From NCBI GenBank assembly GCA_003116975.1, contig BGKB01000047.1, forward strand, positions 124,001-188,000: a stretch of DNA of 64,000 nt. The letters run 5' to 3'. The stretch is from Aurantiochytrium sp. KH105 (Eukaryota > Sar > Bigyra > Thraustochytrida > Thraustochytriidae). Position 1 is the stretch's first letter; each line of letters begins with the position of its first letter. The notes below the pieces were generated by a model that was given only the letters and a program-made list of their open reading frames with translations, had not been told where the DNA came from and ran no database searches. Position numbers and translations under genes: made by a program. Positions 38,701 through 46,650 of this stretch are shown here, piece by piece.

Positions 38701-39327
38701 GAGTATGTGAATTGTTCGACGGGAGAGGTGCTCGAGCTGAATCCAGTCATGGTGGCAGAGCATGAACCAGGCGCTCAAGCAGCATTCGAACGTTTTGACA
38801 AAGACAAGTCTGGTGGTTTGTCACGTGCGGAAGTCCGCTTGATGATCGAGCAAGAACTTTGCTTGAAATTAAGCCGAGCACAGCTGAAAGTCGCGATGCA
38901 GCAGCTCGACCGCAACGACGACAACAGTGTCTCCTTTGACGAGCTACTCGCGTGGTTCGTTCGCGGCGTCGACAATGGCGAGTATGTATTTTCACGAGAG
39001 CTTCGTCGCAAACGCAAGATTCGGGAACTCGGGGGTCGTGTCCCGGATCTCTCGCGAACCGTGGTGGGCGGTATTTCCAGTAAAGCGTTACTTGTGGGAA
39101 ACTCGGTCGCCAAGGGAACGAGTGCGCAGATCACTTCTTTAAGGGCTACTCTGGCTGTGGCGGGCAAGTCACCATTGTACCGTCGGCTCATCGAGAGCGG
39201 CTGGAGACCCGTTGATATTGAGAAGGCTATGGACCGTTGCAAGGGTCAAAAAGGCAAACCTGATGCATTCGAGGCCGCCGTGGAGGCGTGGCTCGAGAAA
39301 AATGCTGTCCGAGACAACGAAGAATGA
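32746..39327 (+). CDS. giant IQ-motif / B-box / EF-hand scaffold protein
   Basis: A 2193-residue protein in one uninterrupted frame. Residues 365-655 hold at least eight IQ motifs (for example AALQIQRWARG, AAIRIQQFARI and ATIIQCAARSWMA), which bind calmodulin-like proteins. 680-1010 is Arg/Trp-rich helical DNA-polymerase-free sequence with Sfi1-like spacing (W.R....A), then two more IQs (near 1003 and 1212). Two B-box-like zinc fingers follow at about 1535 (CEGGC..SGELLCRECKKVFC) and 1666 (CTECNVRLVQVNC). Two EF-hand pairs sit at 1758-1827 (DADGSGALDAEE, DTDQNGLIELSE) and 2008-2077 (DKDKSGGLSRAE, DRNDDNSVSFDE). A WW-like stretch is near 1980 and a UBA-like end at 2145-2190. The likely role is a Ca2+-responsive cytoskeletal, centrosomal or ciliary scaffold. 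The frame extends six codons upstream only to a GTG. Confidence 0.85.
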   Translation: MPAARRPRSVAPRGRHATAAAEAVENNASTVLDNEKGKPAHSFTAATGTSTTAMRSTSRLTQEKGADGTTSSRAFIKRTSPESVAMSVAMSETEEPGWGPLRSRKKQTSTKPRQTRDRSSKKRPRQNLHRIGVEPAAPAPPLLYLPLGSAAPMKQKKSAGMLLAGTDSRAEEEHPKVRRARMERLEQTRRLLQVPRTLTTSPRASRHQTTQGREHPQQTSSTPLLPTHGGTRGQRLENRKKQAINVEKRLHDQLQVDARRAVEGLPADFLSSLQLRCYALERGADVILRIFDRLVNARTREAMAIWKAFDEAAKAREQHHKILAFTQQRGLLLLQEMMRRVQLGALVRVMEKWKESALVHPRRLENLAAALQIQRWARGQLAVSNFRKERAARRHAVRNEAARKIQSLARRWLATRLTQRLLRARARESAAIRIQQFARIIVAKVVFRQRILDAVEEKKQRVAATQVQCLVRGHFARRRVALLRQQRREFIAATIIQCAARSWMARLQTERRRAIIAAAAADASRLAFEAARREISAAMIQRLYRMYRRHAIFNTAAEAMMEMTLAADRDIAARKIQQFVREVSIYRMMKQLQINVETNILESTIRIQAQVRAYWARQEFTRRRKEYRERRIAAIRLQASRRGQVGRKAAVERRRSSINLVQKLEQARWTQLRQRLGRRVIKRFLDRRRFVLQLSFEGWKRALQVMREEREEQKLLQALRQMRMAHLARLFRSWCTFVEAQKQRRDLMRRAINHLRLRTYTRTFAQWVEVVHASHAHKQKLVKVFLACVDLNALNSRRQVELRNLAEAFAWNIMCTMAMRQIREVVYVRRLQMQRAAAHYEREWVKRTPGRRFARWTLFVELAKHRRDQHRRAERLRDEHAVKKARAAWRAYMVYKELRRAQNAKALAHRLVALQQWAIRSWREGVQVIKHDRANWAAAEALCDRHRARRAFWGVHLGVMEILRMRAAFAKAIAHDQRKTLSVALQRLFEITHEELMRRRNAAALILQCAWRRRWARLERFQLWMAREYRRERERLRELEAKRLAFQTARKLQVLESPDVLEKARDASHRAHIFVFTAPWVPARQHEHLTGVLALGNAKEAGLRCLVSLDQIGVEKALDFDARAFPCSTLVWFGHACGIDKPDEAWTKTTSRFIRMVLDPLRDALREVPTAGLDWDARTCIPFPGEKDMVRAVSAAQRKAQELSPVALAKAATCIQTLYRHTRTWILTKKWQTLVNDVVRAEKKAREALFWEKQSYVAYETHRDGQPARKFHFNHKLADSTWAEVLPLQRRALPLILVSSTGHVQELDGLVRGSSVTDLRRRIEKELNLSCDAQRVCLRPDGVWFDGSIIIPIYNRDPEAKIGAGASVEVLDLESNTWRPGVVIKVDASENVDVEFEEEDAQSPIDASKSKRASLQRSNTEKPAIVAATKQSPELYSFQRGKTETAMTEAAKVSIRREIPRSEVRLRELVDMDATHSLFDLGFRAGAVVEVSPKLEVSLQTKEKNEAEPKEDAVRAANPVSKEKTANSSIAQEEDEFAILCEGGCDGSGELLCRECKKVFCDACFIRVHKSEDAVDELGEFDAYLHQRRHAKHHFVPIEMTKIADSIRDSMPNSGKNLAGLRLQKTMLRLEKTGRAPTFAQLRRMSKLAETQAELALKPRARRQGPQFCTECNVRLVQVNCSACSDSFCKLCFAHLHDKGARMKHSPSNLTGNGKPLAGMEWSMRELKDRKWQCKFTVAEAKSAAEEAERLRLAELAAAEYIIKEAFQRYDADGSGALDAEELKGFLRNEICEPVSDEEVQEAIRRIDTDQNGLIELSELLEWFVDLRKQEGRDSAKMRLLRMNLQAKKRSRMFKEQVDAMLPREKLESTRKYLEEQAKKWRERRPPVPGYSFCSQLQKSDFSAMLPLFERYVKREFKLDVNLQIRHGLSQPQEKIERMKVAFTSVFMPNYNRGVLPRIYYEDMREIAHEGVSYLQRWSEEKDYFEYVNCSTGEVLELNPVMVAEHEPGAQAAFERFDKDKSGGLSRAEVRLMIEQELCLKLSRAQLKVAMQQLDRNDDNSVSFDELLAWFVRGVDNGEYVFSRELRRKRKIRELGGRVPDLSRTVVGGISSKALLVGNSVAKGTSAQITSLRATLAVAGKSPLYRRLIESGWRPVDIEKAMDRCKGQKGKPDAFEAAVEAWLEKNAVRDNEE

Positions 39328-39889
39328 AAGTAAGAATGCGGTGGACGGGGAAAATGTGCGTTCGATAATTATCAACAAGGTTGTGATCTACTTTTGTGAT
39401 TTGCAAATTGGGGCGACGAATCTAAGGACGCCGCCAGCTTGCGAGCTTGCGAGCTGTGATTCTCTTTGAACTTTTGCATCAATTTGCTTGTTTATATGTT
39501 TGCTTCTGGTGTACTTCTCTGCCATTTCTCTTTCTCGCATCGTGAGTTTCTTTGTCAGCTCTTGGATCAGCTCAAAATGTCTTCATGTGCAAAATCGAAC
39601 TCGAAAGACTTTTGCAGAATTTTTGCCGCAACCAATATTCGTGATCCGACCAGCTTGCCGCAACACAAACAAGGAACGCGACCTGCTTACTTGAAGTGCT
39701 TGCAAGTGCTTGCAAGTGCAACGTTTGGCTTTCAACAGACCAAAATATTGAGAGACTTGGCTCGCCGCATCCTCCATTCGGAATGTGATCAACTCGCCGT
39801 TGTACAAACTCAGAACGAAACCCCACTTGATGCTTCGAACTCAACAGGTGGTGCGGTCAGTTCAACAGATAATTTCTTTCAAGGGGAAT
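39328..39889. other. convergent intergenic region
   Basis: Contains a two-copy GTGCTTGCAA repeat (39696-39716). A plus-strand frame starting at ATG 39577 runs into the antisense of the Cys-rich gene and has no recognisable motif, so it is not called. Confidence 0.5.
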
Positions 39890-40447
39890 CTATGAAAGAA
39901 GCCATATGCTCAACAATGCAGCAAACACAGCGAAGTGGCGCTCTCGTTGCAAGCCCGTCGCATCGCATGCAATTGCAACACTGCATTTGCAGTAGCGTGT
40001 GTCGAAAGCTTCCCATGTGTGCAGGATACCAGTTTCTTTCATGAGATAATTGGTTGGCCTACGGTCGCACCAGGAGTCTGCGCTATGACCAAGGTCCGCA
40101 AGCGGGAAGACTTCATCGAGTTCCTCGCATGCGCAAGTGCTTATTTCCTGCAAATAGTCGATGTTGCGTGCGTATTGCTGGCAAGAATTGTAACATGCTG
40201 CATTCTTGATCTCGATCTCGATTGGTGGGCCGTGAGCTCCAATGAGACCGGTTCGCAGGGCCTTGATGTCCTCCGCGCACTGTGTTTCCATCGAGTCCGT
40301 CTCGGACTGATAGTCTTCAATCCACTCTTGGAGCCTAGAGTTGGTCGAGACACAGTCCTGGGCCCGACAAAACTGCGTCGCAGCGAGGAAGACCGCCATC
40401 GCTAGCCACATTGTCTTTGCGCTTGCTGAGCTTTTCATGTTTCTCAT
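39890..40447 (-). CDS. secreted or GPI-anchored Cys-rich small protein
   Basis: A 185-residue precursor. It starts MRNMKSSASAKTMWL, then a hydrophobic AMAVFLAATQFCRA signal peptide with likely cleavage before QDCVST. The mature part has about ten cysteines, several closely paired (CYNSCQ, CACEEL, YCKCSVAIAC), suggesting a disulfide-bonded extracellular domain. The last 15 residues (HFAVFAALLSIWLL) are hydrophobic with no basic tail, typical of a GPI-attachment signal. I do not recognise the family. The longer frame upstream has other codons, but this is the first ATG that puts the signal peptide at the N-terminus; a second Met lies three codons on. It is divergent from the UTP7 gene, 529 bp apart. 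Confidence 0.65.
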   Translation of the reverse strand: MRNMKSSASAKTMWLAMAVFLAATQFCRAQDCVSTNSRLQEWIEDYQSETDSMETQCAEDIKALRTGLIGAHGPPIEIEIKNAACYNSCQQYARNIDYLQEISTCACEELDEVFPLADLGHSADSWCDRRPTNYLMKETGILHTWEAFDTRYCKCSVAIACDATGLQRERHFAVFAALLSIWLLS

Positions 40448-40976
40448 GCTGACTCTGTCTGTTCTGGGCTTGCTCGCACGCAAGCGAAGCTTTCTGTTCC
40501 CGTCGTCGCGCGAGCGACCGCTTTTGCTCTCCTTCCCTATCGAGGCGAGGCCGTGCGTGGCCCCGCACTTCCTTTTCGCCAAAAACCTTGCGCGTCTTAC
40601 CTTCGACGGCCGTCGCGTATCTCCTTTCCGGTCGTGCCAGCCCTTCCGCTCGCAGTCAAGCCGTCGCAGTCTTCCGCCCGGCCCAAGCAGGCCTTCCCGC
40701 TCGCTGTCGCATGCGCTCTCGCGCCCGAGCCGTTGGAGACCATGCGCAGTCACCCCCCCACTCGCTCACTATACTACTCCCAACAATCTGGGACACGCGC
40801 TTTGCGTCCCCCTCCGAGAGTCCCGCGTCCAGCCAGGCGCGGCGAGGGAGAGGGCGGGAGATGGGCGAGGCAGAGAGGGCCCCGGCCCGCACCCAGCAGC
40901 GCGGGAGGAAGCGCGAGACCGATTGGGTGGCCGCGCAGAAGAGCGCAGAGCAGAACTGGAGCGAGAGGCCGCGAGG
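40448..40976. other. divergent intergenic region
   Basis: GC-rich upstream region shared by the secreted-protein gene and UTP7. It is purine-rich (GAGGGAGAGGGCGGGAGATGGG) near the UTP7 start. The frame before UTP7 is open, but mirrors the antisense gene and is unlikely to be coding. Confidence 0.5.
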
Positions 40977-42695
40977 ATGGCGCCGGCGCGCGCGCGAGGG
41001 GAGGGGAAGGGCGGCCCGCGCGGCGGCGGCGGCGGCGGCGTGGGCGGCGTCGACGCGGCGCGGCGAAAGCGTCCTCGCGGCGCGAGCGGTGATGATGAGC
41101 ATCATGGCAAGCGGGCCGGCAAGGGCCAGGACCGCGACGTGGACCCGGAGCTGGCCGCGCGGACGGCCAAGTACGAGCGCGCAGGCCCCTACGTGGCGCT
41201 CAAGAAGGTCAAGAACAAGCGCGTGAGAGAGGGCATCAGGGCCAACCTTGACGCCGGCCGCGAGGCCGCAGAGTCCGCGGCGCGCGCAGAGATCCTGCTC
41301 ACCGATCAGGGCGGCTACCTCGAGGCAGAGAACGATGTGGAGCGCACCTTCAAGGTGACGCAGAAAGACGTGTCGAAAATGGCCGATGCAAACACGCGGC
41401 AAAAGATGCTTGATCTGGAACTCACAGACTCGGCGCCGTACCGTGTGTCATGGACGCAAAACGGTCGACATCTGGCCATGGGTGGCAGCAAGGGACATCT
41501 GAGTGTGCTCGATGCCCTGCGCATTAAGCCATTGTGCGAAGTACAGGTTGGCGAGACGGTGCGCGATGTGACCTTTTTGCACAACCACACATTTTTTGCT
41601 GCAGCACAGCGCAAGCACATTTTCATTTATGACGAAAAGGGCGTCGAGGTGCATCGTCTCCGGTCGCATGTACGCTCGTCACGTCTCCAATTTCTGCCGT
41701 ACCATTTTTTGCTCGCAAGCGTAGGCCACGGAGGATGGCTCAAGTACCAAGACACGTCGACGGGCGAGCTCGTCTCGGAACACCGAACGAAACTTGGTCC
41801 TTGCGACGTGATGGCGCAAAACCCGGCGAATGCAATTATTTGCCTCGGCCACGGCAATGGCACAGTTACCATGTGGAGCCCGTCGTCGCCGCAACCTTTG
41901 GTAAAGATGCTGTGCCACAACGGTGCTGTACGTGCAGTGGCCGTGAGTCGGCGCGGGACGGAGCTCGTGACGGCGGGTCTCGACGGCCGCATGAGTGTAT
42001 GGGACGTGCGCACGTACAAACGTTTGCACAGCTACTACAATAGACGGCCGGCGACTTCGTTGGATGTGAGTCAGACCGGACTCCTGGCTGTGACAAGCGG
42101 GTACCAGGTGCAAGTGTGGAAAGATGCGCTGCGGACGAAACAAGACGCACCGTACATGCAGCACCAACTTCCCGGTCAGGAATTTCTGGACTGCAAGTGG
42201 CGACCTTACGAGGATGTTTTGGGCCTTGGCCATACGGCAGGCGTTCAAACCATGGTCGTTCCGGGCGCTGGTGCAGCCAACTACGATGCCTTTGAAGCGA
42301 ACCCGTACGAGTCGACCAAGCAGCGTCGCGAGGGCGAGGTGCAACGTCTGTTGGACAAGTTGCAGCCGGAGATGATTGTCTTGGACCCGAATGCAATTGG
42401 CGGTGTGGACACGGCGGACAAGACGGTCATTGCCAAGGAGCGCGAGCAAGAACTGGCAGAAGCCGCTGCGGCCAAGGGTGGTCCGAAGGAGCGTAACAAG
42501 ATGAAGGGTCGCAGCAAAATTGGTGCCAAACTCAAGCGCAAGCACCGCAACATTATTACTGCCGAGCGTGCAGCTGCCATTGAGGAGGTCGAGCGTGTGC
42601 GGGAGGAGCAGCGCAACAGCAAAAAGGATCGTGAGGCTGCACAAGCGGACATGAACCCGGTCTTCAAACGCTTTGCGAAGAAACCTGTCAACTAA
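40977..42695 (+). CDS. UTP7: U3 snoRNP protein UTP7 / WDR46 (BING4)
   Basis: A 572-residue nucleolar WD40 protein of the small-subunit processome, needed for 18S rRNA maturation. Residues 1-90 are basic and Gly-rich. The conserved pre-propeller helix region is PYVALKKVKNKRVREGIR. WD-like blades run from about 155 to 420, including GGSKGHLSVLDA, TAGLDGRMSVWDVR and LGLGHTAGVQTMVVPGAGA. The C-terminal BING4 domain has ANYDAFEANPYESTKQRREG, then EVQRLLDKLQPEMI, which is the family hallmark, followed by a Lys-rich tail ending NPVFKRFAKK. Length matches homologues of 550-610. The ATG has a GAGG-ATG-G context and is preferred over earlier in-frame Mets that lie opposite the divergent gene. Confidence 0.95.
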   Translation: MAPARARGEGKGGPRGGGGGGVGGVDAARRKRPRGASGDDEHHGKRAGKGQDRDVDPELAARTAKYERAGPYVALKKVKNKRVREGIRANLDAGREAAESAARAEILLTDQGGYLEAENDVERTFKVTQKDVSKMADANTRQKMLDLELTDSAPYRVSWTQNGRHLAMGGSKGHLSVLDALRIKPLCEVQVGETVRDVTFLHNHTFFAAAQRKHIFIYDEKGVEVHRLRSHVRSSRLQFLPYHFLLASVGHGGWLKYQDTSTGELVSEHRTKLGPCDVMAQNPANAIICLGHGNGTVTMWSPSSPQPLVKMLCHNGAVRAVAVSRRGTELVTAGLDGRMSVWDVRTYKRLHSYYNRRPATSLDVSQTGLLAVTSGYQVQVWKDALRTKQDAPYMQHQLPGQEFLDCKWRPYEDVLGLGHTAGVQTMVVPGAGAANYDAFEANPYESTKQRREGEVQRLLDKLQPEMIVLDPNAIGGVDTADKTVIAKEREQELAEAAAAKGGPKERNKMKGRSKIGAKLKRKHRNIITAERAAAIEEVERVREEQRNSKKDREAAQADMNPVFKRFAKKPVN

Positions 42696-43130
42696 ACGGA
42701 GCTTTTTTTTTTGCCAATGAGCTTGGGCCGATGATGTGTGGCTTTTTCTTTCTTTCTCTTTTGGCGATAGCTTGCTCGACTATCGTATACACTTTTTGGC
42801 CGAATCTTGCAGGATGTCGAAGGTGGACAAGCAAGTGAGTAAGCAAGCAAACCAGCAAACTGGCAGACAACCAATTGAGGTCAATGCATAAACTGCTCGT
42901 TCGTTCGATCAAAAAGGATCGATACAGAAAACAGAAAATATAAGAAACAAACTCAAACGTTTCCATTTTTAGAAGCGTGGCGCTCTTCTTTGAGAGGCCA
43001 AGTCACTCATTATTTTGTGCATGAGAAAGAAAATAGTAGAATTGGCGGGCAATCATGGATAAGGGTATCCGTCCGCTTCGCTGGGGAAAAATTAGTGGGA
43101 ATTCTACGATGGTCAGTCGCAGATGTCAGC
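42696..43130. other. convergent intergenic region
   Basis: Between the stops of UTP7 and glucose-6-phosphate isomerase. T runs and CAAGCAAACCAGCAAAC low-complexity pieces. Bases 43129-43145 look like a tRNA D-arm, but they cover the isomerase 3' end and no tRNA folds around them. Confidence 0.6.
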
Positions 43131-44852
43131 TCAGTTGGAAGAGCCCTCAAGGTACGTTTTGAGAAGCGAGGTGGTGGCGGGATTGAAGCCATTGACAGGG
43201 GCATTCTCCGCGCGTGCGCCCTGCAACGCACCTCGGACCTGCTTGGCCAAAACCTTGCCAAGCTCCACGCCCCACTGGTCAAACGAGTTGACGCCCCAAA
43301 TGAATCCCTTGACGGCAATGGAGTTTTCGTAAAGCGAAAGGAGCTGGCCAACACGCTTGGCATCAAAGCAGGGGAAAAGAAGCTGGGTCGAGGGTCGGTT
43401 GCCAGGGAACTCCTTGTGGTTAAGGAGGTCCTTGGGAACACCCTCGGCCTCGAGCTCCTTGATAGTCTTGCCCGTGGCGAGCGCGTCGGGCTGAGCAAAA
43501 AAGTTGGCCATGAGCTCGTCGTGGTTGCTCACATCCTCGCCCTGGGCGGTGGCATCAATGGGCTGCTGAGACTTGATGGATCCAATAAAATCGCAAGCCA
43601 TGACGCGACCCTGGTGAATGAGCTGATAGAAACTGTGCTGGCCGTTGGTTCCGGGCTCGCCGAGGACGATCTCGCCGGCCTCGATGGGAAGGTGCTCGCC
43701 CTCGAGAGTGACCCGCTTTCCGTTGGACTCCATGCTCACCTGCTGGATGTGCGCGGGAAATCGGAGGAGCGCCTGCGAGTAAGGGAGCAGAGCCTGCACA
43801 TTATATTCGAGAAAGGTGGCATTCCAGACGCCGATGAGGCCGACGAGGACGGGCAGGTTCTCGCTAAAGTCAGCGCTGAGAAAGTGCTCGTCCATAGACC
43901 ATGCGCCGTCGAGGAAGTCCTGTACGACGTCTGGACCATACTGGAGCGCGAGAGGCATGACTCCGACGGCAGAGCAGACCGAGTAGCGGCCACCGACCCA
44001 GTCCCAGAAACCAAAGACGTTTTCTTCGGCAATGCCAAAATCCGTGGCCTTGGGCACGGCAGCCGAGACAGCAATCATGTGCTTGGCGATCATCTCGGCC
44101 TTGTCGGCGCCGGCCTTGGTGGCGGCATCCTCGAGCCAACGGCGCAGCGTCCGGGCATTGAGCATGGTCTCCGCGGTGGTAAATGTCTTGGAGACAACGA
44201 CGACGAGAGTGGTTTCGGGGTCGACACCACTCAGGGCGCGGGCGACATCGACGGGATCGACGTTGGCCAAAAACTTGAGCGTGCGGCCCTGCGCGGCGGC
44301 AGCTGCCGTCTCATCGGTGCGAAGGGCCTCGAAGACGAACTCTGGGCCGAGGTAGCTGCCGCCAATACCAATGGAAATGACGGTGTCGATCTTTTTTCCC
44401 GTGGCGCCCTTGTGCTCGCCGCTACGGACACTTTCAGCAAAGGCGTAGACGCGGTCAAGAACTTCGTGGACCTCGGGAACGACATCAGAGTCTCCGACGA
44501 GGATTTTCTCGTTCTTGGGGGCGCGCAGAGCCATGTGCATAACGGCGCGGCCCTCGGTGGTGTTGATGGCCTTGCCGGATGCCATGGCGGTCATCTTGAC
44601 CTTGAGGTGGGTAGCCTCGGCCAGCTCGAGAAGTTCGTTGACAGTCTCGGTGGTGAGCTTCTGTCGCGAGTAGTCCATGGTAATGCCGTCGAAGCTTGCG
44701 CGGAGGGCCTCGCAGCGGTCCTCATCTTCGATGAGCTGCCGCAGGTGGAGCGGGCCGTCCGCGTCGGACTGCTGCAGCTTCGCCGCGCTCTTCTCGAGCT
44801 TGCTCCAGGCGTCAGTCTCCCAGGCGGCCGGGGGGCCGGGCTTGCGCGACAT
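43131..44852 (-). CDS. GPI: glucose-6-phosphate isomerase
   Basis: A 573-residue cytosolic enzyme interconverting glucose-6-phosphate and fructose-6-phosphate in glycolysis and gluconeogenesis. Both family signatures are present: WVGGRYSVCSAVG (loop before the active site) and DQWGVELGKVLAKQ near the C-terminus, whose Lys opens the sugar ring. Also visible are GIGGSYLGP (phosphate-binding SIS fold), the SMESNGK block with the base Glu, and GQHSFYQLIHQG with the active His. Length equals the eukaryotic norm of 550-590. There is no N-terminal targeting extension and no C-terminal peroxisomal signal. The 5' leader holds a 17-copy AGC tract ending 19 nt before the ATG (see the repeat at 44872-44922). 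Confidence 0.97.
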   Translation of the reverse strand: MSRKPGPPAAWETDAWSKLEKSAAKLQQSDADGPLHLRQLIEDEDRCEALRASFDGITMDYSRQKLTTETVNELLELAEATHLKVKMTAMASGKAINTTEGRAVMHMALRAPKNEKILVGDSDVVPEVHEVLDRVYAFAESVRSGEHKGATGKKIDTVISIGIGGSYLGPEFVFEALRTDETAAAAAQGRTLKFLANVDPVDVARALSGVDPETTLVVVVSKTFTTAETMLNARTLRRWLEDAATKAGADKAEMIAKHMIAVSAAVPKATDFGIAEENVFGFWDWVGGRYSVCSAVGVMPLALQYGPDVVQDFLDGAWSMDEHFLSADFSENLPVLVGLIGVWNATFLEYNVQALLPYSQALLRFPAHIQQVSMESNGKRVTLEGEHLPIEAGEIVLGEPGTNGQHSFYQLIHQGRVMACDFIGSIKSQQPIDATAQGEDVSNHDELMANFFAQPDALATGKTIKELEAEGVPKDLLNHKEFPGNRPSTQLLFPCFDAKRVGQLLSLYENSIAVKGFIWGVNSFDQWGVELGKVLAKQVRGALQGARAENAPVNGFNPATTSLLKTYLEGSSN

Positions 44853-44870
44853 GGTCGGTCTGCCTCTCGA

Positions 44871-44871
<1 letters not shown>

Positions 44872-44922
<51 letters not shown>
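44872..44922. repeat. (GCT)17 triplet repeat in 5' leader of the isomerase gene
   Basis: Seventeen perfect GCT copies on the plus strand. In the isomerase transcript this would read AGC/CAG repeats ending 19 nt upstream of the start codon. Confidence 0.95.
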
Positions 44923-44924
<2 letters not shown>

Positions 44925-46224
44925 GTTCGCCTCTTCTCGCCTTTGAGCTTTACGTCGTGCACGGGATGCGGCGCAGCCAGATCGCTCGGGCGGAGCGGAC
45001 GGGGTCGTCGGGGAGCGCGTTTGGTTTCTGTATCCCGAGTCCGCGAGTGAGCCAAAGATAGCACAAGCCGGGGGGTCCCCTCGCCCTGGCAGGCCTAGGT
45101 CCTTCCTAGCGATTCGCCTATCCGGGTGGCGGACGTCAAAACTCCATCATGCTTGCAGCTCCTGTCCTTGCTCATGTTCATGCTCGTGTTCTAGCTCTTG
45201 CTCTTGTTCTTGGTCTTGGTCTTGATCTTGCTCATGCCTGGGAGTCGTGGGAGGCCGGCCTGCTGTGCTGAGATGAGTGCGAGCGTGTGTCGGAGCCGGG
45301 CACTGAGGAGAAGGGCAACAAGGTATATGCTGTGCGCGGCTCCGCCTTCCAAGGCACGGGCGCGATGGCACAAAGCTGCGTTTATCGCCGCGTTTTTGGC
45401 CGGCGCCGCCCGAAAATGCGCCTCCCCGGTGTACGTCTCCGCAAACTTGCGCCTTTCTCGGTCGTGCTGCGAGGAGATTCATGCAAGGAGGGACGGAGCG
45501 GCTCGGCGCCGATGGCTGCGGCTGCAGCTGTTCTGCTGTGCGTTGCAGTTGCTGTTGGTTGGTGCCTCTGCATGCTACTTCTACTGCTGCTGCAGCTGCT
45601 GCTGTTTCTGCTCTAGTGCGTACTAGATGCTGAGTAGTGGGCTCTAGAAAAGAGATTGGGGCAGATAGTAGGGTCGTTCTTGCGCGTGATGTGAGCAACG
45701 GATGACCCGTGTTGAACCAGCAGCAGCAGCAGCAGCAGCAGCAGGAGCCATTGCCAGCTGCTGGCTGCAGGTATACAGCTGCAGCTGCAGCGAGTTCGAC
45801 TTGCTGGCATTGGTTGGTTGGATCGTTGGTTGGTTGATGGTGACAGTGACTTGCAACTGACCGACCGACGAGACCGTGACCTTGTTGTATGACGCACATC
45901 AATGGAGTCCCGTGCAGTGCGAACGCAGACTCTGTCACATCGCGTCAGCATCACAAGCTCTTTTATTCCATATCATTCAGCCCTCCCTGAACCCTTGCTT
46001 CAGCCAGTGCAGTTGCAGCTGTCTTACAGCTGCAGCTGTAGCTCGGCTATAGCTCAGCTGCCACGCCACAGCCACTGCTCGCAGTCGCGTCGCGTCGAAG
46101 CCACCTCAAAATTCAATCTCGCCGTCGCCCCTCCTGCCTGCCGCGCGCGGCCTCCGCGACGCCCGCGAGCGAGGGGTCCCCGCCTGCCGTCAGGTGTGCG
46201 CCGCGCCCCCGGTGTGCGCCGCGG

Positions 46225-46382
46225 CACTTGCGTAGCCCTGCCTGCTACTCCCCTTTCGGCGTCGCGCCGAGCGGCGCGGCTGACCCCGGTGCGAATTCTG
46301 CGCGGCGCAAGTGCGGCTCGGCGGCGCGCAAGTGGGGCGGCGCGGATAACCCACTTGCGCGGGCGCGGATAGCCCACTTGCG
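46225..46382. promoter_or_regulatory. cluster of five CACTTGCG elements upstream of the RGS gene
   Basis: CACTTGCG occurs at 46225-46232, 46352-46359 and 46375-46382; its reverse complement CGCAAGTG is at 46306-46313 and 46327-46334. The last two forward copies lie in a 23-bp tandem unit (CGCGGATARCCCACTTGCGC). A binding-site array is inferred from repetition in both orientations; the factor is unknown. Confidence 0.4.
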
Positions 46383-46650
46383 CGGCACGCCGGCGCAAGG
46401 GCGCGCTGCGGCGCGAGCTGAGCAAATTCAAAACCCCGGCTGGCTGGTCTGCCGCCGCGCGAGCCCAGCCCGGACTCGCGCGCGCGACCCGAGCCGGAGG
46501 CCAGGCAGGCCTGCGCGCGCCCGCCCGCGCGCGCCCCGCCGCGCCCCCCCCCCCGCGCGCGCGCCCGCCCGCCCGCCGCCGCAGGCTCGCGCGCGCGGCC
46601 TGGGGCGGTGGCTGCGAAGGCAGAGAGGCAGGCAGGCAGGCAGGCAAGGG

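Larger units (their letters stand above)
44853..46650. other. 1.8 kb divergent region with triplet repeats and repeated GC-rich elements
   Basis: Shared upstream region of the isomerase (minus) and the RGS gene (plus). It holds the GCT tract (44872-44922), CTTGTTCTTGGTCTTG-type repeats (45175-45235), CAGCTG/CTGCAG-rich pieces (45515-45605, 45718-45795, 46010-46060), a CACTTGCG element cluster (46225-46382), an extremely GC-rich stretch (46440-46610) and GGCA repeats just before the RGS ATG. Open frames here translate repeats as poly-Gln, Ala or Cys and are not called. Confidence 0.6.

Noticed and set aside
39577-40044. Plus-strand frame from an ATG in the gap after the giant scaffold gene
   Set aside because: It overlaps the antisense Cys-rich gene, has no family match and mixed composition.
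40341-40976. In-frame extension upstream of UTP7 with possible Mets
   Set aside because: It lies opposite or just upstream of the divergent secreted-protein gene; UTP7 homologues start near the chosen Met.
43122-43160. GTCAGCTCAGTTGGAAGAGC resembles a tRNA D-arm
   Set aside because: It overlaps the last codons of the isomerase; no acceptor stem, anticodon arm or T-arm can be placed around it.
45147-45938. 263-codon minus-strand frame with Cys and Ala runs
   Set aside because: Built from triplet repeats and starting at a non-supported position; no domain.
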